In this document: positions 10,810-21,458 of the stretch, in pieces
Position numbering within the stretch: the stretch's first letter is position 1
How the letters are laid out: the number at the start of each line of letters is the position of its first letter
NCBI GenBank assembly: GCA_018066865.1
Contig: JAGPVT010000052.1
Span: 1-64,000, forward strand
DNA from: Marinobacter sp.
GTDB taxonomy: Bacteria; Pseudomonadota; Gammaproteobacteria; Pseudomonadales; Oleiphilaceae
Direction of reading: 5' to 3'
Length of the DNA: 64,000 bases
Position numbers and translations under genes: made by a program
The notes under the pieces: model-generated
The model's database searches: none
What the model was told of the DNA's origin: nothing
What the model saw: only the letters and a program-made list of their open reading frames with translations

Positions 10810-11493
10810 ATGAACATCCTCATGGTTCTGACTTCCCACGACCAGATGGGCGACACTGGCCATAAAACCGGCTTTTGGCTGGAAGAATTCACTGCGCCCT
10901 ATTATGTATTCCGCGACGCAGGCGCAAACATCACCATCGCATCGCCAAAAGGCGGTAAGCCACCGGTTGATCCCAACAGCGAAGCCGACGAAGCGCTCAC
11001 AGACACTACCCGTCGTTTTCAGGAGGATGCACACGCCAAAGAATCGCTCGCCAGCACGAAAAAACTCAGCGATGTCGATATGAACGGGTTTGATGCGGTC
11101 TTCTACCCGGGTGGTCATGGCCCTATGTGGGACTTGGTAAACGATGAAAAATCTGTCGCTCTGATCAAAGCCGCTTACGAGCAAGGCAAAGTTATCGGCG
11201 CCGTCTGCCACGCACCCGCTGTTTTTAAAAATGTCGAGATCAAGCCGGGGCAGAACCTGGTTGGTGGTCGCAAAGTCACCGGCTTCAGCAACAGTGAAGA
11301 GGAAGCAGTTGGTCTTGCATCAATCGTACCTTTCTTGCTCGAAGACATGCTGAAGGAAAACACCGCAACCTACTCCAAGGGTGACGACTGGGCTCCGCAC
11401 ATTGTTGTAGATGGCAAACTGATTACCGGCCAGAACCCGGCTTCATCCGAGGGCGCTGCCAAGGCTGTGGTCCAGGCGCTGCAGCAAGGCTGA
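10810..11493 (+). CDS. DJ-1/PfpI family (Hsp31-like) type 1 glutamine amidotransferase-domain protein
   Basis: FDAVFYPGGHGPMWDLVNDE and GAVCHAPAVFKNV nucleophile elbow; start taken at internal Met MNILMVLTSHDQMG. Confidence 0.9.
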   Translation: MNILMVLTSHDQMGDTGHKTGFWLEEFTAPYYVFRDAGANITIASPKGGKPPVDPNSEADEALTDTTRRFQEDAHAKESLASTKKLSDVDMNGFDAVFYPGGHGPMWDLVNDEKSVALIKAAYEQGKVIGAVCHAPAVFKNVEIKPGQNLVGGRKVTGFSNSEEEAVGLASIVPFLLEDMLKENTATYSKGDDWAPHIVVDGKLITGQNPASSEGAAKAVVQALQQG

Positions 11494-11510
11494 AATCCGT
11501 ATTAGTGGCA

Positions 11511-11537
11511 CCCGGCGAGGCAGCTTGCCTCGCCGGG
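11511..11537. terminator. Strong GC-rich stem-loop after the DJ-1 gene
   Basis: CCCGGCGAGGCAGCTTGCCTCGCCGGG; no clear T-tract. Confidence 0.45.
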
Positions 11538-11634
11538 GAACATTCACTCACACAATACTTCCGCCAATTAAGCCCCAAGTTCCGTCAGTCTGTGCTAACG
11601 TTTTGAAGAACATCTCAAAAGGCTGGCTTTTTTC

Positions 11635-12363
11635 ATGAGTAATCCAAAACACACCCTTTTCTGGATGACCTTTTTTCTGGCAGTTGTTGCCGTCGTCGGC
11701 GTGTTGGTCCACAAACCTTTGGCCACCGCCTTTATGGCAAACTGGGTCTTCAACCTGTTAATCGTTGGCGTTTTGATTGTCGGCATCGGCCTCACTTATC
11801 GTCAGGTTTTCGTGTTATTCCCCGAGCTGCGCTGGATCGCCCAGTTCCGCACTGGTCATTCCGGCCTTTCGGTGTTGGAAGAACCCCGGCTGCTCAAGCC
11901 GCTGGCACGGCAGCTAGGCGAAGACTCCAAGCGTGATCGTTTCACCCTCTCTACCATGTCACTTCGGACGGTGCTCGATGGCATTCATTCGAGAATGGAT
12001 GAGCAGCGCGAAATTACACGTTACTTTATCAACCTCCTGGTGTTTCTGGGGCTTTTGGGCACCTTCTGGGGGTTGCTGGGCACGATCAATGCGGTTGGCG
12101 AGGTCATTACCAACCTGGATATGGGTCAGGGCGACTTCGGCAAGGTATTTGCAGATCTTCAGACGGGGTTATTGACGCCCTTGCAGGGCATGGGTACGGC
12201 ATTCAGCTCCTCGCTGCTTGGCCTTGGCGGCTCGCTGATTCTGGGCTTTCTCGACATTCAGGCCGGCCATGCCCAGAACCGTTTCTACGACGGGCTGGAA
12301 GAATGGCTGACCGGTGTGACCAACCTGCTCGACCCGTTCACCAGCAATGAACGCCAGCCATGA
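11635..12363 (+). CDS. MotA/TolQ/ExbB-like proton-channel protein
   Basis: FLGLLGTFWGLLGTINAV...LQTGLLTPLQGMGTAFSSSLLGLGGSLILGFLDIQ, typical MotA/TolQ core. Confidence 0.88.
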   Translation: MSNPKHTLFWMTFFLAVVAVVGVLVHKPLATAFMANWVFNLLIVGVLIVGIGLTYRQVFVLFPELRWIAQFRTGHSGLSVLEEPRLLKPLARQLGEDSKRDRFTLSTMSLRTVLDGIHSRMDEQREITRYFINLLVFLGLLGTFWGLLGTINAVGEVITNLDMGQGDFGKVFADLQTGLLTPLQGMGTAFSSSLLGLGGSLILGFLDIQAGHAQNRFYDGLEEWLTGVTNLLDPFTSNERQP

Positions 12364-13406
12364 TCGGATCCAGACGCCGGAGCCGAAGCACCACCAACGT
12401 CTGGCCGGGGTATGTAGACGCGCTCTCCGCCCTGCTGATGCTGGTGATTTTCATGCTGTTGATTTACGTGGTCAGCCAGCTTTTTCTGTCCCAAACGCTT
12501 TCAGACCGCAACTCTGAACTGGCCCGACTGAACCAGCGGCTGAATGAAATATCACAGCTGTTGGGGCTGGAACAGAGCAAAACGGAAGCCCTGGAGCAAC
12601 AAATGCTCACCGTTCAGAGCAACTTCAGCGACAGCCTGGCCCAGAATGAAGACCTGCAGGATCGGCTGGACGCCTCCCGCAACCAGTTGATGCAACTAAC
12701 CGCCGACGCCGAAGCGCGGACTGAAAGACTCGCGAACATGAACCAGGAGCTGGATGACAAGGACGAGCTTTCTGCCAGCCAGCAGAACATGATCCTGCGG
12801 CTATCCAATCAGATTGCATCACTCCAGAACCAACTGCGACAGATAACCGCTGCGCTGAAACTGCAAAAAGAAATGACGGGCGACAAGGAAGACGAACTGG
12901 AAAATGTCAGCCGACGCCTCAACACACTGCTGGCAGAGCGCATCAACCAACTGGAGCAGTACCAGTCCGAATTTTTCTCACGGTTGCGGAACATTCTGGC
13001 CGCGAATGAAAACATCCGGATTGTCGGCGACCGTTTCCTGCTGCCATCCGAACTGTTGTTCGCTTCTGGCTCTGCCCAACTGGGCGACGCAGGCAAGCGT
13101 GAGCTCGACAAGCTGGCCGGCGTGTTACTCGACGTGGTTAAAACGATTCCCGAAGACCTCGACTGGATTCTGCGCATTGATGGCCACACCGATCTGATCC
13201 CGATCAACACGCCGCAGTTCCCCTCCAACTGGGAGCTATCAACCGCTCGCGCGGTGGCGGTAGTCCGCTATCTTGCGAACCAGAACGTGCCACAAAACCG
13301 CATGGTCGCAGCCGGATTTGGCGAGTTCTTCCCGGTGGCCAAGGGCACAACACCGGGCGCCTTGCAGAAAAACCGGCGTATCGAAATCAAGCTGACAGAT
13401 CGCTAG
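12360..13406 (+). CDS. OmpA/MotB-domain protein with one N-terminal TM and long coiled coil
   Basis: WPGYVDALSALLMLVIFMLLIYVVSQLF TM helix, ~150-aa coiled coil, OmpA_C DWILRIDGHTDLIPI...ELSTARAVAVVRYL...NRRIEIKL; ATGA overlap with upstream gene. Confidence 0.9.
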   Translation: MIGSRRRSRSTTNVWPGYVDALSALLMLVIFMLLIYVVSQLFLSQTLSDRNSELARLNQRLNEISQLLGLEQSKTEALEQQMLTVQSNFSDSLAQNEDLQDRLDASRNQLMQLTADAEARTERLANMNQELDDKDELSASQQNMILRLSNQIASLQNQLRQITAALKLQKEMTGDKEDELENVSRRLNTLLAERINQLEQYQSEFFSRLRNILAANENIRIVGDRFLLPSELLFASGSAQLGDAGKRELDKLAGVLLDVVKTIPEDLDWILRIDGHTDLIPINTPQFPSNWELSTARAVAVVRYLANQNVPQNRMVAAGFGEFFPVAKGTTPGALQKNRRIEIKLTDR

Positions 13407-14347
13407 CCCAAGCCATGCTCCAAAAGAGCATTAACGGTGGCGGTGTAGGGGGCGTCGATACCGAGTGCTTCGGAACGGCGAAGCACTGCCCCCGCGATAC
13501 TGTCCAGTTCCAGCGGGCGCCCCTTTTCCTTATCAACCAGCATGGAGGTTTTGATCGCGTTAAAGCTGGTGATCAACCCAAACATCTCGTCTACATCCTC
13601 CTTGCCAAGCTCGAGGCCGTCGACCTTTGCGGCAGCGGCCGTCTCTGCCATCATGCCGTACACAATCCGGCTGAATTGCGGGTGTCGCGTCAGACTCTGC
13701 GTGTCCAGCCCGGTAAGGGCCGAGATCGGGTTAACGCCGTTATTGATCACCAGTTTGCGCCAGAGCTCATAACGAATATCATCTGAAACCGCAGTAGGAA
13801 TGCCAGCTTGTTCAAAGGCGTTTTGCAGGATTTCCAAAAGCGGGCGACGGGCGTCCTGTTCACCAGGAATGCAGGGCCACTCACCCATAACAATCTGAGC
13901 CACACCTTCTGCTTCAACAACACCTGGTTCAACAACATGGCCGCCGATGCGCACAGCCAGCCCTCCCAAAACGCGGCTTTCGCCAAGTACCCGGGCAATC
14001 ATGGGCTCGTTGTCCACACCGTTCTGTAACGACAGAACCGGCACGTCACTTTGCGCCAGCCATGGGGCAAGCTCATTCAGAACGGCTTTTGTTGCGGTGG
14101 ATTTGAGAGTAATAACAATTGCATCAAAATCGGCAGGTTGGTAATCCCGCATCAGAGCAGCATGATCGACAGCCGGTAGGTGGCGCTCTATCAACCGTTC
14201 TTGGTAGTGAACCACGAGACCCTTTTCCTGAAGGGCCGCAAGGTGCGCACCACGAGCTGTAAGTACAACCCGATGGCCGGCCTCCGCCAGCCTCGCGCCG
14301 TAATAACCGCCAATACCTCCTGCGCCGATCATGAGTATGCTGAGCAT
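13403..14347 (-). CDS. panE: 2-dehydropantoate 2-reductase family (ApbA/PanE)
   Basis: ILMIGAGGIGGYYGARLAEAGHRV NADPH motif; ELWRKLVINNGVNPISALTGL. Confidence 0.9.
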   Translation of the reverse strand: MLSILMIGAGGIGGYYGARLAEAGHRVVLTARGAHLAALQEKGLVVHYQERLIERHLPAVDHAALMRDYQPADFDAIVITLKSTATKAVLNELAPWLAQSDVPVLSLQNGVDNEPMIARVLGESRVLGGLAVRIGGHVVEPGVVEAEGVAQIVMGEWPCIPGEQDARRPLLEILQNAFEQAGIPTAVSDDIRYELWRKLVINNGVNPISALTGLDTQSLTRHPQFSRIVYGMMAETAAAAKVDGLELGKEDVDEMFGLITSFNAIKTSMLVDKEKGRPLELDSIAGAVLRRSEALGIDAPYTATVNALLEHGLG

Positions 14348-14375
14348 AATCAACAAACCTCTTTATCCAGTTTTC

Positions 14376-14628
14376 TCAATCTTCCAGCTTCCGGTGGTTA
14401 AGCGCCATCATGACAAGCATGCCGGTTTGCTGCACCACCAATGAACCAAAAGCGGCCTGATAGTCTGCTTTCTCGTAGCCCGGCCCGCAAGGTGCTGGTC
14501 AAAATGGCGGGACAGCAAGCCGACCGGCAACTGAACAAGAGCAAACACCAGAAAATAGGCACCGGTCAGCAATCCAAGCTGGCTTGCTGACAGACCCAGA
14601 TCAACCACGAGTTCATCGGAGCTAACCC
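14376..14628 (-). pseudogene. MFS transporter remnant
   Basis: LVVDLGLSASQLGLLTGAYFLVFALVQLPVGLL (MFS N-terminus), then a C-terminal-like AAFGSLVVQQTGMLVMMALNHRKLED* in another frame. Confidence 0.6.
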
Positions 14629-14667
14629 TTTTGCTAATTTTTGAGCCCGTGCACCATACTTGCGGTT

Positions 14668-15831
<1,164 letters not shown>

Positions 15832-15867
15832 TTACGGTTATTCCGGATACTGAGAGGTTGACGCGCT

Positions 15868-15884
15868 CTAGACGACCGGTCTAG
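15868..15884. promoter_or_regulatory. Putative NemR-type TetR operator upstream of the tetR gene
   Basis: CTAGACGACCGGTCTAG; shares CTAGNNGACYGGTCTA with 16501-16516. Confidence 0.65.
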
Positions 15885-15894
15885 TATGGCCACC

Positions 15895-16482
15895 ATGACG
15901 ACGAACAACACACGCAATCTCATCATCCAGACCGGCGCCGACCTTATCGGCACCAAGGGCTTTGGTGCAACCGGCATTAACGGCATACTGACGGTTGCTG
16001 GCGTGCCTAAAGGGTCGTTCTATCATTACTTTAGCAGCAAAAATGACTTCGGCCTTGCGATCATCGACACCTTCGCCGAGGAATACGATGCTAAGCTGGA
16101 GCAGATTCTCACTGACAGTAGCCGTTCCTGTGTTGATCGCCTGCGCGCATACTTCGATACCGGCTTTGACAACATGGCAAGCTGCAACTGCGCCCGTGGC
16201 TGCCTCATTGGCAACCTTGGCCAGGAGCTTGCGGGCCAGAATGAGATGTTCCGTGTGCGGCTGGAAAAGGTGTTCTCCGGCTGGGAAAAGCGCTTGGAAC
16301 GCTGCATTGCCGAGGCACAAACCGCCGGCGATATTGGTACCGACATTGCCCCTTCAGATGCCGCCAGTTTCTTGCTGTCGGGCTGGGAAGGCGCAATCCT
16401 GAGATCCAAAGTTGTGAAATCAACTGAGCCGATGGAACGGTTTGTCCGAGTGTTTTTCACCCAATGTCTTGGCATTGGCTGA
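15895..16482 (+). CDS. TetR/AcrR family regulator, NemR-like
   Basis: N-terminal HTH GTKGFGATGINGILTVAGVPKGSFYHYFSSKNDFGLAIID; Cys-rich ASCNCARGCLIGNLGQELAG; flanks an OYE gene (alternative start at 15886). Confidence 0.88.
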   Translation: MTTNNTRNLIIQTGADLIGTKGFGATGINGILTVAGVPKGSFYHYFSSKNDFGLAIIDTFAEEYDAKLEQILTDSSRSCVDRLRAYFDTGFDNMASCNCARGCLIGNLGQELAGQNEMFRVRLEKVFSGWEKRLERCIAEAQTAGDIGTDIAPSDAASFLLSGWEGAILRSKVVKSTEPMERFVRVFFTQCLGIG

Positions 16483-16500
16483 TTTTTTTTCGCATACTTA

Positions 16501-16516
16501 CTAGTAGACTGGTCTA
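16501..16516. promoter_or_regulatory. Second putative NemR-type operator upstream of the OYE gene
   Basis: CTAGTAGACTGGTCTA, aligned with 15868-15884. Confidence 0.62.
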
Positions 16517-16550
16517 ATTAAAATTTATTAATCCGAAAAGAGACTATTTT

Positions 16551-17678
16551 ATGAGCAACCAAAAACCGAATGATCCATTATTTCAGTCGTTGAATATGGG
16601 CGGCCTTACACTGCCTAACCGGGTTCTGATGTCTCCACTAACCCGTTCACGCTCAAGCCAGCCGGGCGATATCCCGAATGACATGAATGCCCACTACTAC
16701 CAGCAACGAGCCAGTGCCGGATTGATCCTGAGTGAAGCAACTCAAATCTCACCGCAAGGCAAAGGCTACGCTTTCACACCGGGCATTCACTCTCAGGAAC
16801 AGATTAATGGCTGGAAAAAGGTTACCGGCGCCGTCCACTCCGTCGGTGGTCGCATCCACATGCAGCTATGGCATGTGGGCCGCATTTCACACCCGGAATT
16901 ACAGCCAGACGGTAACCAGCCAGTCGCCCCCTCAGCTATCAAACCGGAAGGTGCCAAGACCTTTATCAGTGCAGACTCCGGCATGGTAGATGTGCCCGAG
17001 CCCCGCGCACTGGAAACCCACGAGATAGCCGGCATTGTTGAACAGTATCGCCAAGGCGCACTGAACGCGCAGAAAGCCGGATTTGACGGTGTTGAGGTTC
17101 ACGCCGCCAATGGCTATCTGTTGGACCAGTTCTTAAAAAGTGGCAGCAACCATCGCACCGACGAATACGGCGGCTCTATGGAAAACCGTCTGCGCCTGCC
17201 GCTGATGGTCATTCAGGCTGTGATTGATGTGTGGGGCAAAGATAAGGTGGGCGTTCGTATTAGCCCAACCGGCAGCTTTAACGCCATGCACGATGACAAC
17301 CCGATTGAGACCTTTGGCGCCTTTGCCAAACACCTGAACGACCTGGGAATCGCGTATCTCGAGGTGGTTGAGGACTCGTTCCAGGGTAATCACGCCAACG
17401 GTCGCCCGGAAGAAGTTATCGAGGCGATCCGGGTCGTTTACAAGGGCACCTACATCGCCAACGGCGCCTACACAGCCAAGGAAGCCCGCACACGCATCAG
17501 CGAAGGCCGTTGCGATCTGGTCACCTTCGGCCGTCCGTTTATTGCCAACCCGGATCTGCCAGAGCGCTTCCGCGAGAATGCGCCTCTCAACGAGTGGGAT
17601 GACAGCACCTTCTACGGAGGCGGTGAGCACGGCTATACCGACTACCCCACACTGGAAGAACTTGAAACTATTGCCTGA
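16551..17678 (+). CDS. nemA: Old yellow enzyme family alkene/N-ethylmaleimide reductase
   Basis: 375 aa; NRVLMSPLTRSRSSQPGDIPNDMNAHYYQQRASAGLILSEATQISPQGKGY; GFDGVEVHAANGYLLDQFL. Confidence 0.93.
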   Translation: MSNQKPNDPLFQSLNMGGLTLPNRVLMSPLTRSRSSQPGDIPNDMNAHYYQQRASAGLILSEATQISPQGKGYAFTPGIHSQEQINGWKKVTGAVHSVGGRIHMQLWHVGRISHPELQPDGNQPVAPSAIKPEGAKTFISADSGMVDVPEPRALETHEIAGIVEQYRQGALNAQKAGFDGVEVHAANGYLLDQFLKSGSNHRTDEYGGSMENRLRLPLMVIQAVIDVWGKDKVGVRISPTGSFNAMHDDNPIETFGAFAKHLNDLGIAYLEVVEDSFQGNHANGRPEEVIEAIRVVYKGTYIANGAYTAKEARTRISEGRCDLVTFGRPFIANPDLPERFRENAPLNEWDDSTFYGGGEHGYTDYPTLEELETIA

Positions 17679-17711
17679 TCAGCATTTTTTGATCCAAACA
17701 GGAGAAATACT

Positions 17712-18461
17712 ATGAGTAACACTAACGATCCGATTAACAGCAAGGTTGTCATCATCACAGGTGCCAGCAGCGGTCTGGGCGAATCCACCGCCCGTCGCCT
17801 GGCCGACCGAGGCGCCAAACTGGTACTGGCAGCCCGCAGAGAAGACCGCCTGAAGTCTTTGGCCGACGAGCTGACGGCAAAAGGTGCCGAAGTCCTGTGG
17901 CAGGTCACCGATGTCACCGACCGCAAACAGGTAGAAAGCCTTGCGGCATCGGCCAAGGAAAAATTTGGCCGTATCGATGTCCTGATCAACAACGCTGGCC
18001 TTATGCCGCTGGCACCGCTGGATGCTCTCAAGGTAGACGAGTGGGAGCAGATGATAGATGTCAACATCAAGGGCGTTTTGTATGGCATTGCTGCCGTGCT
18101 GCCGACCATGCGGGAGCAGCACAGCGGGCACGTGATCAACCTCTCGTCGGTAGCTGGCCACAAGCTGTTCCCGGGCGGTGCGGTTTACTGCGCAACCAAA
18201 TACGCGGTCAGGGCTCTGTCTGAAGGCTTGCGCATGGAAGCCGGTGACGAAATCCGCAGCACCAACATTTCACCGGGTGCAATAGCCACCGAACTGACCA
18301 GCACCATCACCGATCCCAATGCAGCGGAAGCGGCGGAAGAGCTCTACAAGGTCGCCATCGACGCCGACGCGGTTGCCCGCGCCATTGTCTACGCGATTGA
18401 GCAACCGCATGACGTGGATATCAACGAGATTATCCTGCGTCCTACAGCGCAAGAGATGTAA
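17712..18461 (+). CDS. Short-chain dehydrogenase/reductase
   Basis: [40 protein letters not shown]. Confidence 0.95.
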   Translation: MSNTNDPINSKVVIITGASSGLGESTARRLADRGAKLVLAARREDRLKSLADELTAKGAEVLWQVTDVTDRKQVESLAASAKEKFGRIDVLINNAGLMPLAPLDALKVDEWEQMIDVNIKGVLYGIAAVLPTMREQHSGHVINLSSVAGHKLFPGGAVYCATKYAVRALSEGLRMEAGDEIRSTNISPGAIATELTSTITDPNAAEAAEELYKVAIDADAVARAIVYAIEQPHDVDINEIILRPTAQEM

Positions 18462-18607
18462 ATCTGCGTTCCGGTTGAGATCTGTCCGGATAACCTTTTC
18501 AACTGCCCGAAGCGTATCACTTTGATCGTTAGGGCGGTTAGGAGGGCCTGTTTCGTGACATTATACAGACCGGCCATCCATCGTTTTCCAACAGAGGACA
18601 CTTGTTC

Positions 18608-19027
18608 ATGGCTCTGTTCAGCCAGAAGAATGCGCGCAAACAGTTGAATGCCGAAGCAGAGAAGGTAAACCGTGCCGACCTGGAAGCTTTACTGGAACGA
18701 CAGAAATCCATAGAGGAAAAGGTCAAAGGCAGTGGCAAGCTGAAGCGGTTCAGCGCCGACATCAAGCTGATGTTTTCCATGATTCGGGACTACTGGAACG
18801 GCAGCTACCGCAACGTTCCCTGGAAGAGCATCGCCGCCATGGCCGGCGCGCTTATATACGTGATGAATCCGCTGGATTTCATCCCCGATCTGATTATTGG
18901 ATTTGGCTTTCTGGACGACGCCGGCGTGGTTGCACTGTGTTTGAAGCTGGTCGAATCTGATCTGCACAAGTACGCAGCCTGGAAAGAGACTAAAGAAGAA
19001 GTTGGGCAATCTGCACAAGCAGATTGA
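18608..19027 (+). CDS. YkvA family protein (DUF1232)
   Basis: AMAGALIYVMNPLDFIPDLIIGFGFLDDAGVVALCLKLVESDL. Confidence 0.88.
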   Translation: MALFSQKNARKQLNAEAEKVNRADLEALLERQKSIEEKVKGSGKLKRFSADIKLMFSMIRDYWNGSYRNVPWKSIAAMAGALIYVMNPLDFIPDLIIGFGFLDDAGVVALCLKLVESDLHKYAAWKETKEEVGQSAQAD

Positions 19028-19218
19028 TTGAATAATGAACTGCGGGTAATCGCAGATTTATTTTCCTTCGTCAGCTTTGCACTAACCGAAAGCATTTCGG
19101 AGTTTTCCATTGTCGCCTGAAAATGGCCAGCACTACCAAAGGCGAAAGCAATTGAGAGGACTTTATCTGCGGTGCCAAGGTAGAACTCACTTAACACGAT
19201 AATCCCAATATAAATCAG

Positions 19219-19905
19219 GACTGGTTACTAACTGTCATCACCCACCCTGGAAAACAGCCCCAGGCGATGGAAGAAGAAGGTGATTCCGAACCGACCACCT
19301 CTAACAATGCCTTCAGTGCTATTCCCACCAACAAATCCTGGCGCCCCCGGTGCGACCACCGCCTACTGGTGGACGGCCCGCAAGTCGCCATTGTTACGGG
19401 ACCGGAAGGCGAAGAAATCCATTGCGGAAAATTCGGCCGGGTGAAAGTACGCTTCCCTTGGGACCGCTATAGCGAGAATAATGAACACAGCAACACCTGA
19501 CCCCGAATCAACCGGGGCTGAGCCAGTGGTTAGTATGGCTTTACAGCGTTGCCCCGGATCAGAAACGAAGTGATTCTCTCCTTCCTTGACGGCGATCCCG
19601 ATCAATCCATCATCACCGGTCGTACTTGCCACGTCACCAACACACCACCCTGAAAACCCAGACCCACAAGGGCGAAGGTGGCAAGGAACTGCGCTTTGAA
19701 GACGAAGTCGATAAAGAACAAATTTACATTCACGCCCAGAGAGATTTGGACCTGCTTACTGAAAACAACCGCACCGAAGTCATCATGAATGACAGCCATC
19801 TGACGATTGAGAATGATCACTTCAGTCACACAAGAAACAACAGTCACACCACAGTAGATGGCGAAAAGCGGAAACAGACCGGCAAAGGGACGTGGCCGAC
19901 GAGCA
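19219..19905 (+). pseudogene. Degraded T6SS VgrG remnant
   Basis: Three reading-frame pieces: DWLLTVITHPGKQPQAMEEE...[139 protein letters not shown]. Confidence 0.85.
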
Positions 19906-20116
19906 GAAGACGACCATTTGCTAGGTGGATAGGGTTTGTGGAACGCTTACTTGCGTTCTTGTTCGTGATTTTTATGATCACAAAATTCTTAATAAACACA
20001 ACGAAATTTACCTTCTAAATATTTAATATATTTAATGTTAACGCTATATTTAAAAAGTTGCCGACATGGTAGCTCACTTTAAAACAATTAAATAATAAAC
20101 AAGCTCGGAGAAAACA

Positions 20117-21364
20117 ATGAAAACAAATAACATACAACTGGCGTTATCCATTGCAGCGGCATTAGCAAGTACTACTGCATTAGCTGACAGTGATACGCAA
20201 GAATTAGAACAACAACTGTATGAGTTGAAAAAAGAATTCTCAGAGTTAAAAGAATCAAGTATTTTCAATCTAGAGTTCGGTGGTCGAGTTCAGGTTGACT
20301 ACGACTACTTTGAAGGTGCCTATAATGCCGATAATGGCGGTGATCCAGGCAGTGATTTTTTCCCTCGTCGTATTCGTACCTACGTAGAGAGTGAGCACGG
20401 TGATTGGGATCATAAATTATTACTTGATTTTGCCGAAGATAGTGGTGAAATTGTTTTGGCACGAGTACGTTACAACGGTTTTGGTAACGGTCTAAAAGTG
20501 CAAGTTGGTAAGTTGCGCGAAGATATCTCTTTAAACGCACTAACCAGTAGTAAATACATTAATACTATATCGCGTAGCTCGCTGGCAAATAGCATGTCGC
20601 CTTTCTTCCAATGGGGCGCATCAGCTTATCAATACTTTAAAGATACTGGCTTTCGCTATGCCGTTGGCGTTTATAAAAACGAAGCATTTGGTGCCAATGG
20701 TGAAAATGATGACGATGGCTCGTTAGCGCTCTCTTTAACGGGTCGATTAACTTGGCAACAAGATTTAAAAAATGGCGTATTACATCTTGGCGGCTGGTAT
20801 TCGAAACGCGATATGGGGGGGCGTGAGTTAACGGGGTCCTTGGCGCGAGGTGAAATACGGAATACAAATACACGGTTATTAAATTACGCCGCAGGCGGTA
20901 ATTTAGTGCGCTTGAACAGCCTTCAACAAGCAGGTTTAGAGGCTGCATATCAGCATAAAGGCCTGACCTTAGAGGCCGAATACGCGGCCCGTGAATTAGA
21001 TACTGTCGACCCAACGTCAGTATTAGATGGCGAACGCTATGACGGTTATAGCCTATCAGCGAGTTACTTTTTAGGTGGTTTTCAAAAACAGTACTCTAAA
21101 GGCTCTGCGGTATTTAAGCAGCCAAAAGGAGTTGAAAATGCATGGGAATTAGTCGCTCGCTTAAGTAATACCGATGCAACATCAGGTACACAAGGTACTG
21201 AATTAACAACCTATACCTTGGGTACAAGCTACTACTATTCAGAACAAATTAAACTCATGTCGAACCTTATTTATTCAGAAGTGGACGGCCCAGGTGTGAA
21301 TGATTTGGTAGGCGATGAAGATAACGGCTTTGGTTTTACCGCACGTATTCAATATTTATTCTAG
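20117..21364 (+). CDS. OprO/OprP-type (phosphate-selective porin family) outer-membrane porin
   Basis: Signal peptide, coiled-coil QELEQQLYELKKEFSELKE, FEFGGRVQVDYDYF-like start, FFPRRIRTYVESEHGDWDHKLLLDFAEDSGEI, C-terminal aromatic RIQYLF. Confidence 0.88.
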   Translation: MKTNNIQLALSIAAALASTTALADSDTQELEQQLYELKKEFSELKESSIFNLEFGGRVQVDYDYFEGAYNADNGGDPGSDFFPRRIRTYVESEHGDWDHKLLLDFAEDSGEIVLARVRYNGFGNGLKVQVGKLREDISLNALTSSKYINTISRSSLANSMSPFFQWGASAYQYFKDTGFRYAVGVYKNEAFGANGENDDDGSLALSLTGRLTWQQDLKNGVLHLGGWYSKRDMGGRELTGSLARGEIRNTNTRLLNYAAGGNLVRLNSLQQAGLEAAYQHKGLTLEAEYAARELDTVDPTSVLDGERYDGYSLSASYFLGGFQKQYSKGSAVFKQPKGVENAWELVARLSNTDATSGTQGTELTTYTLGTSYYYSEQIKLMSNLIYSEVDGPGVNDLVGDEDNGFGFTARIQYLF

Positions 21365-21400
21365 GGAAGGTCTGAATAATCCTCGATTTTCGTCAGCATC
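21365..21400. mobile_element. Possible IS terminus
   Basis: GGGAAGGTCTGAATAATCC resembles an IS5-type terminal inverted repeat; partner repeat not found. Confidence 0.3.
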
Positions 21401-21458
21401 TGCGCATTCTGATCGAACGTGAACACCGGATAGCCTAATGCAATACCCGCCTCGATTT

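Noticed and set aside
11635-13406. Zorya anti-phage system
   Set aside because: Only ZorA/ZorB-like architecture is present; no ZorC/ZorD helicase or ZorE nearby, and the following gene is a convergent panE
19039-19197. Possible minus-strand coding region next to the VgrG remnant
   Set aside because: Translation (MLSEFYLGTADKVLSIAF...) has no identifiable family and could be random
19219-19905. Active T6SS locus
   Set aside because: Only a frameshifted VgrG fragment; no tss genes or intact effector/immunity pair in the window
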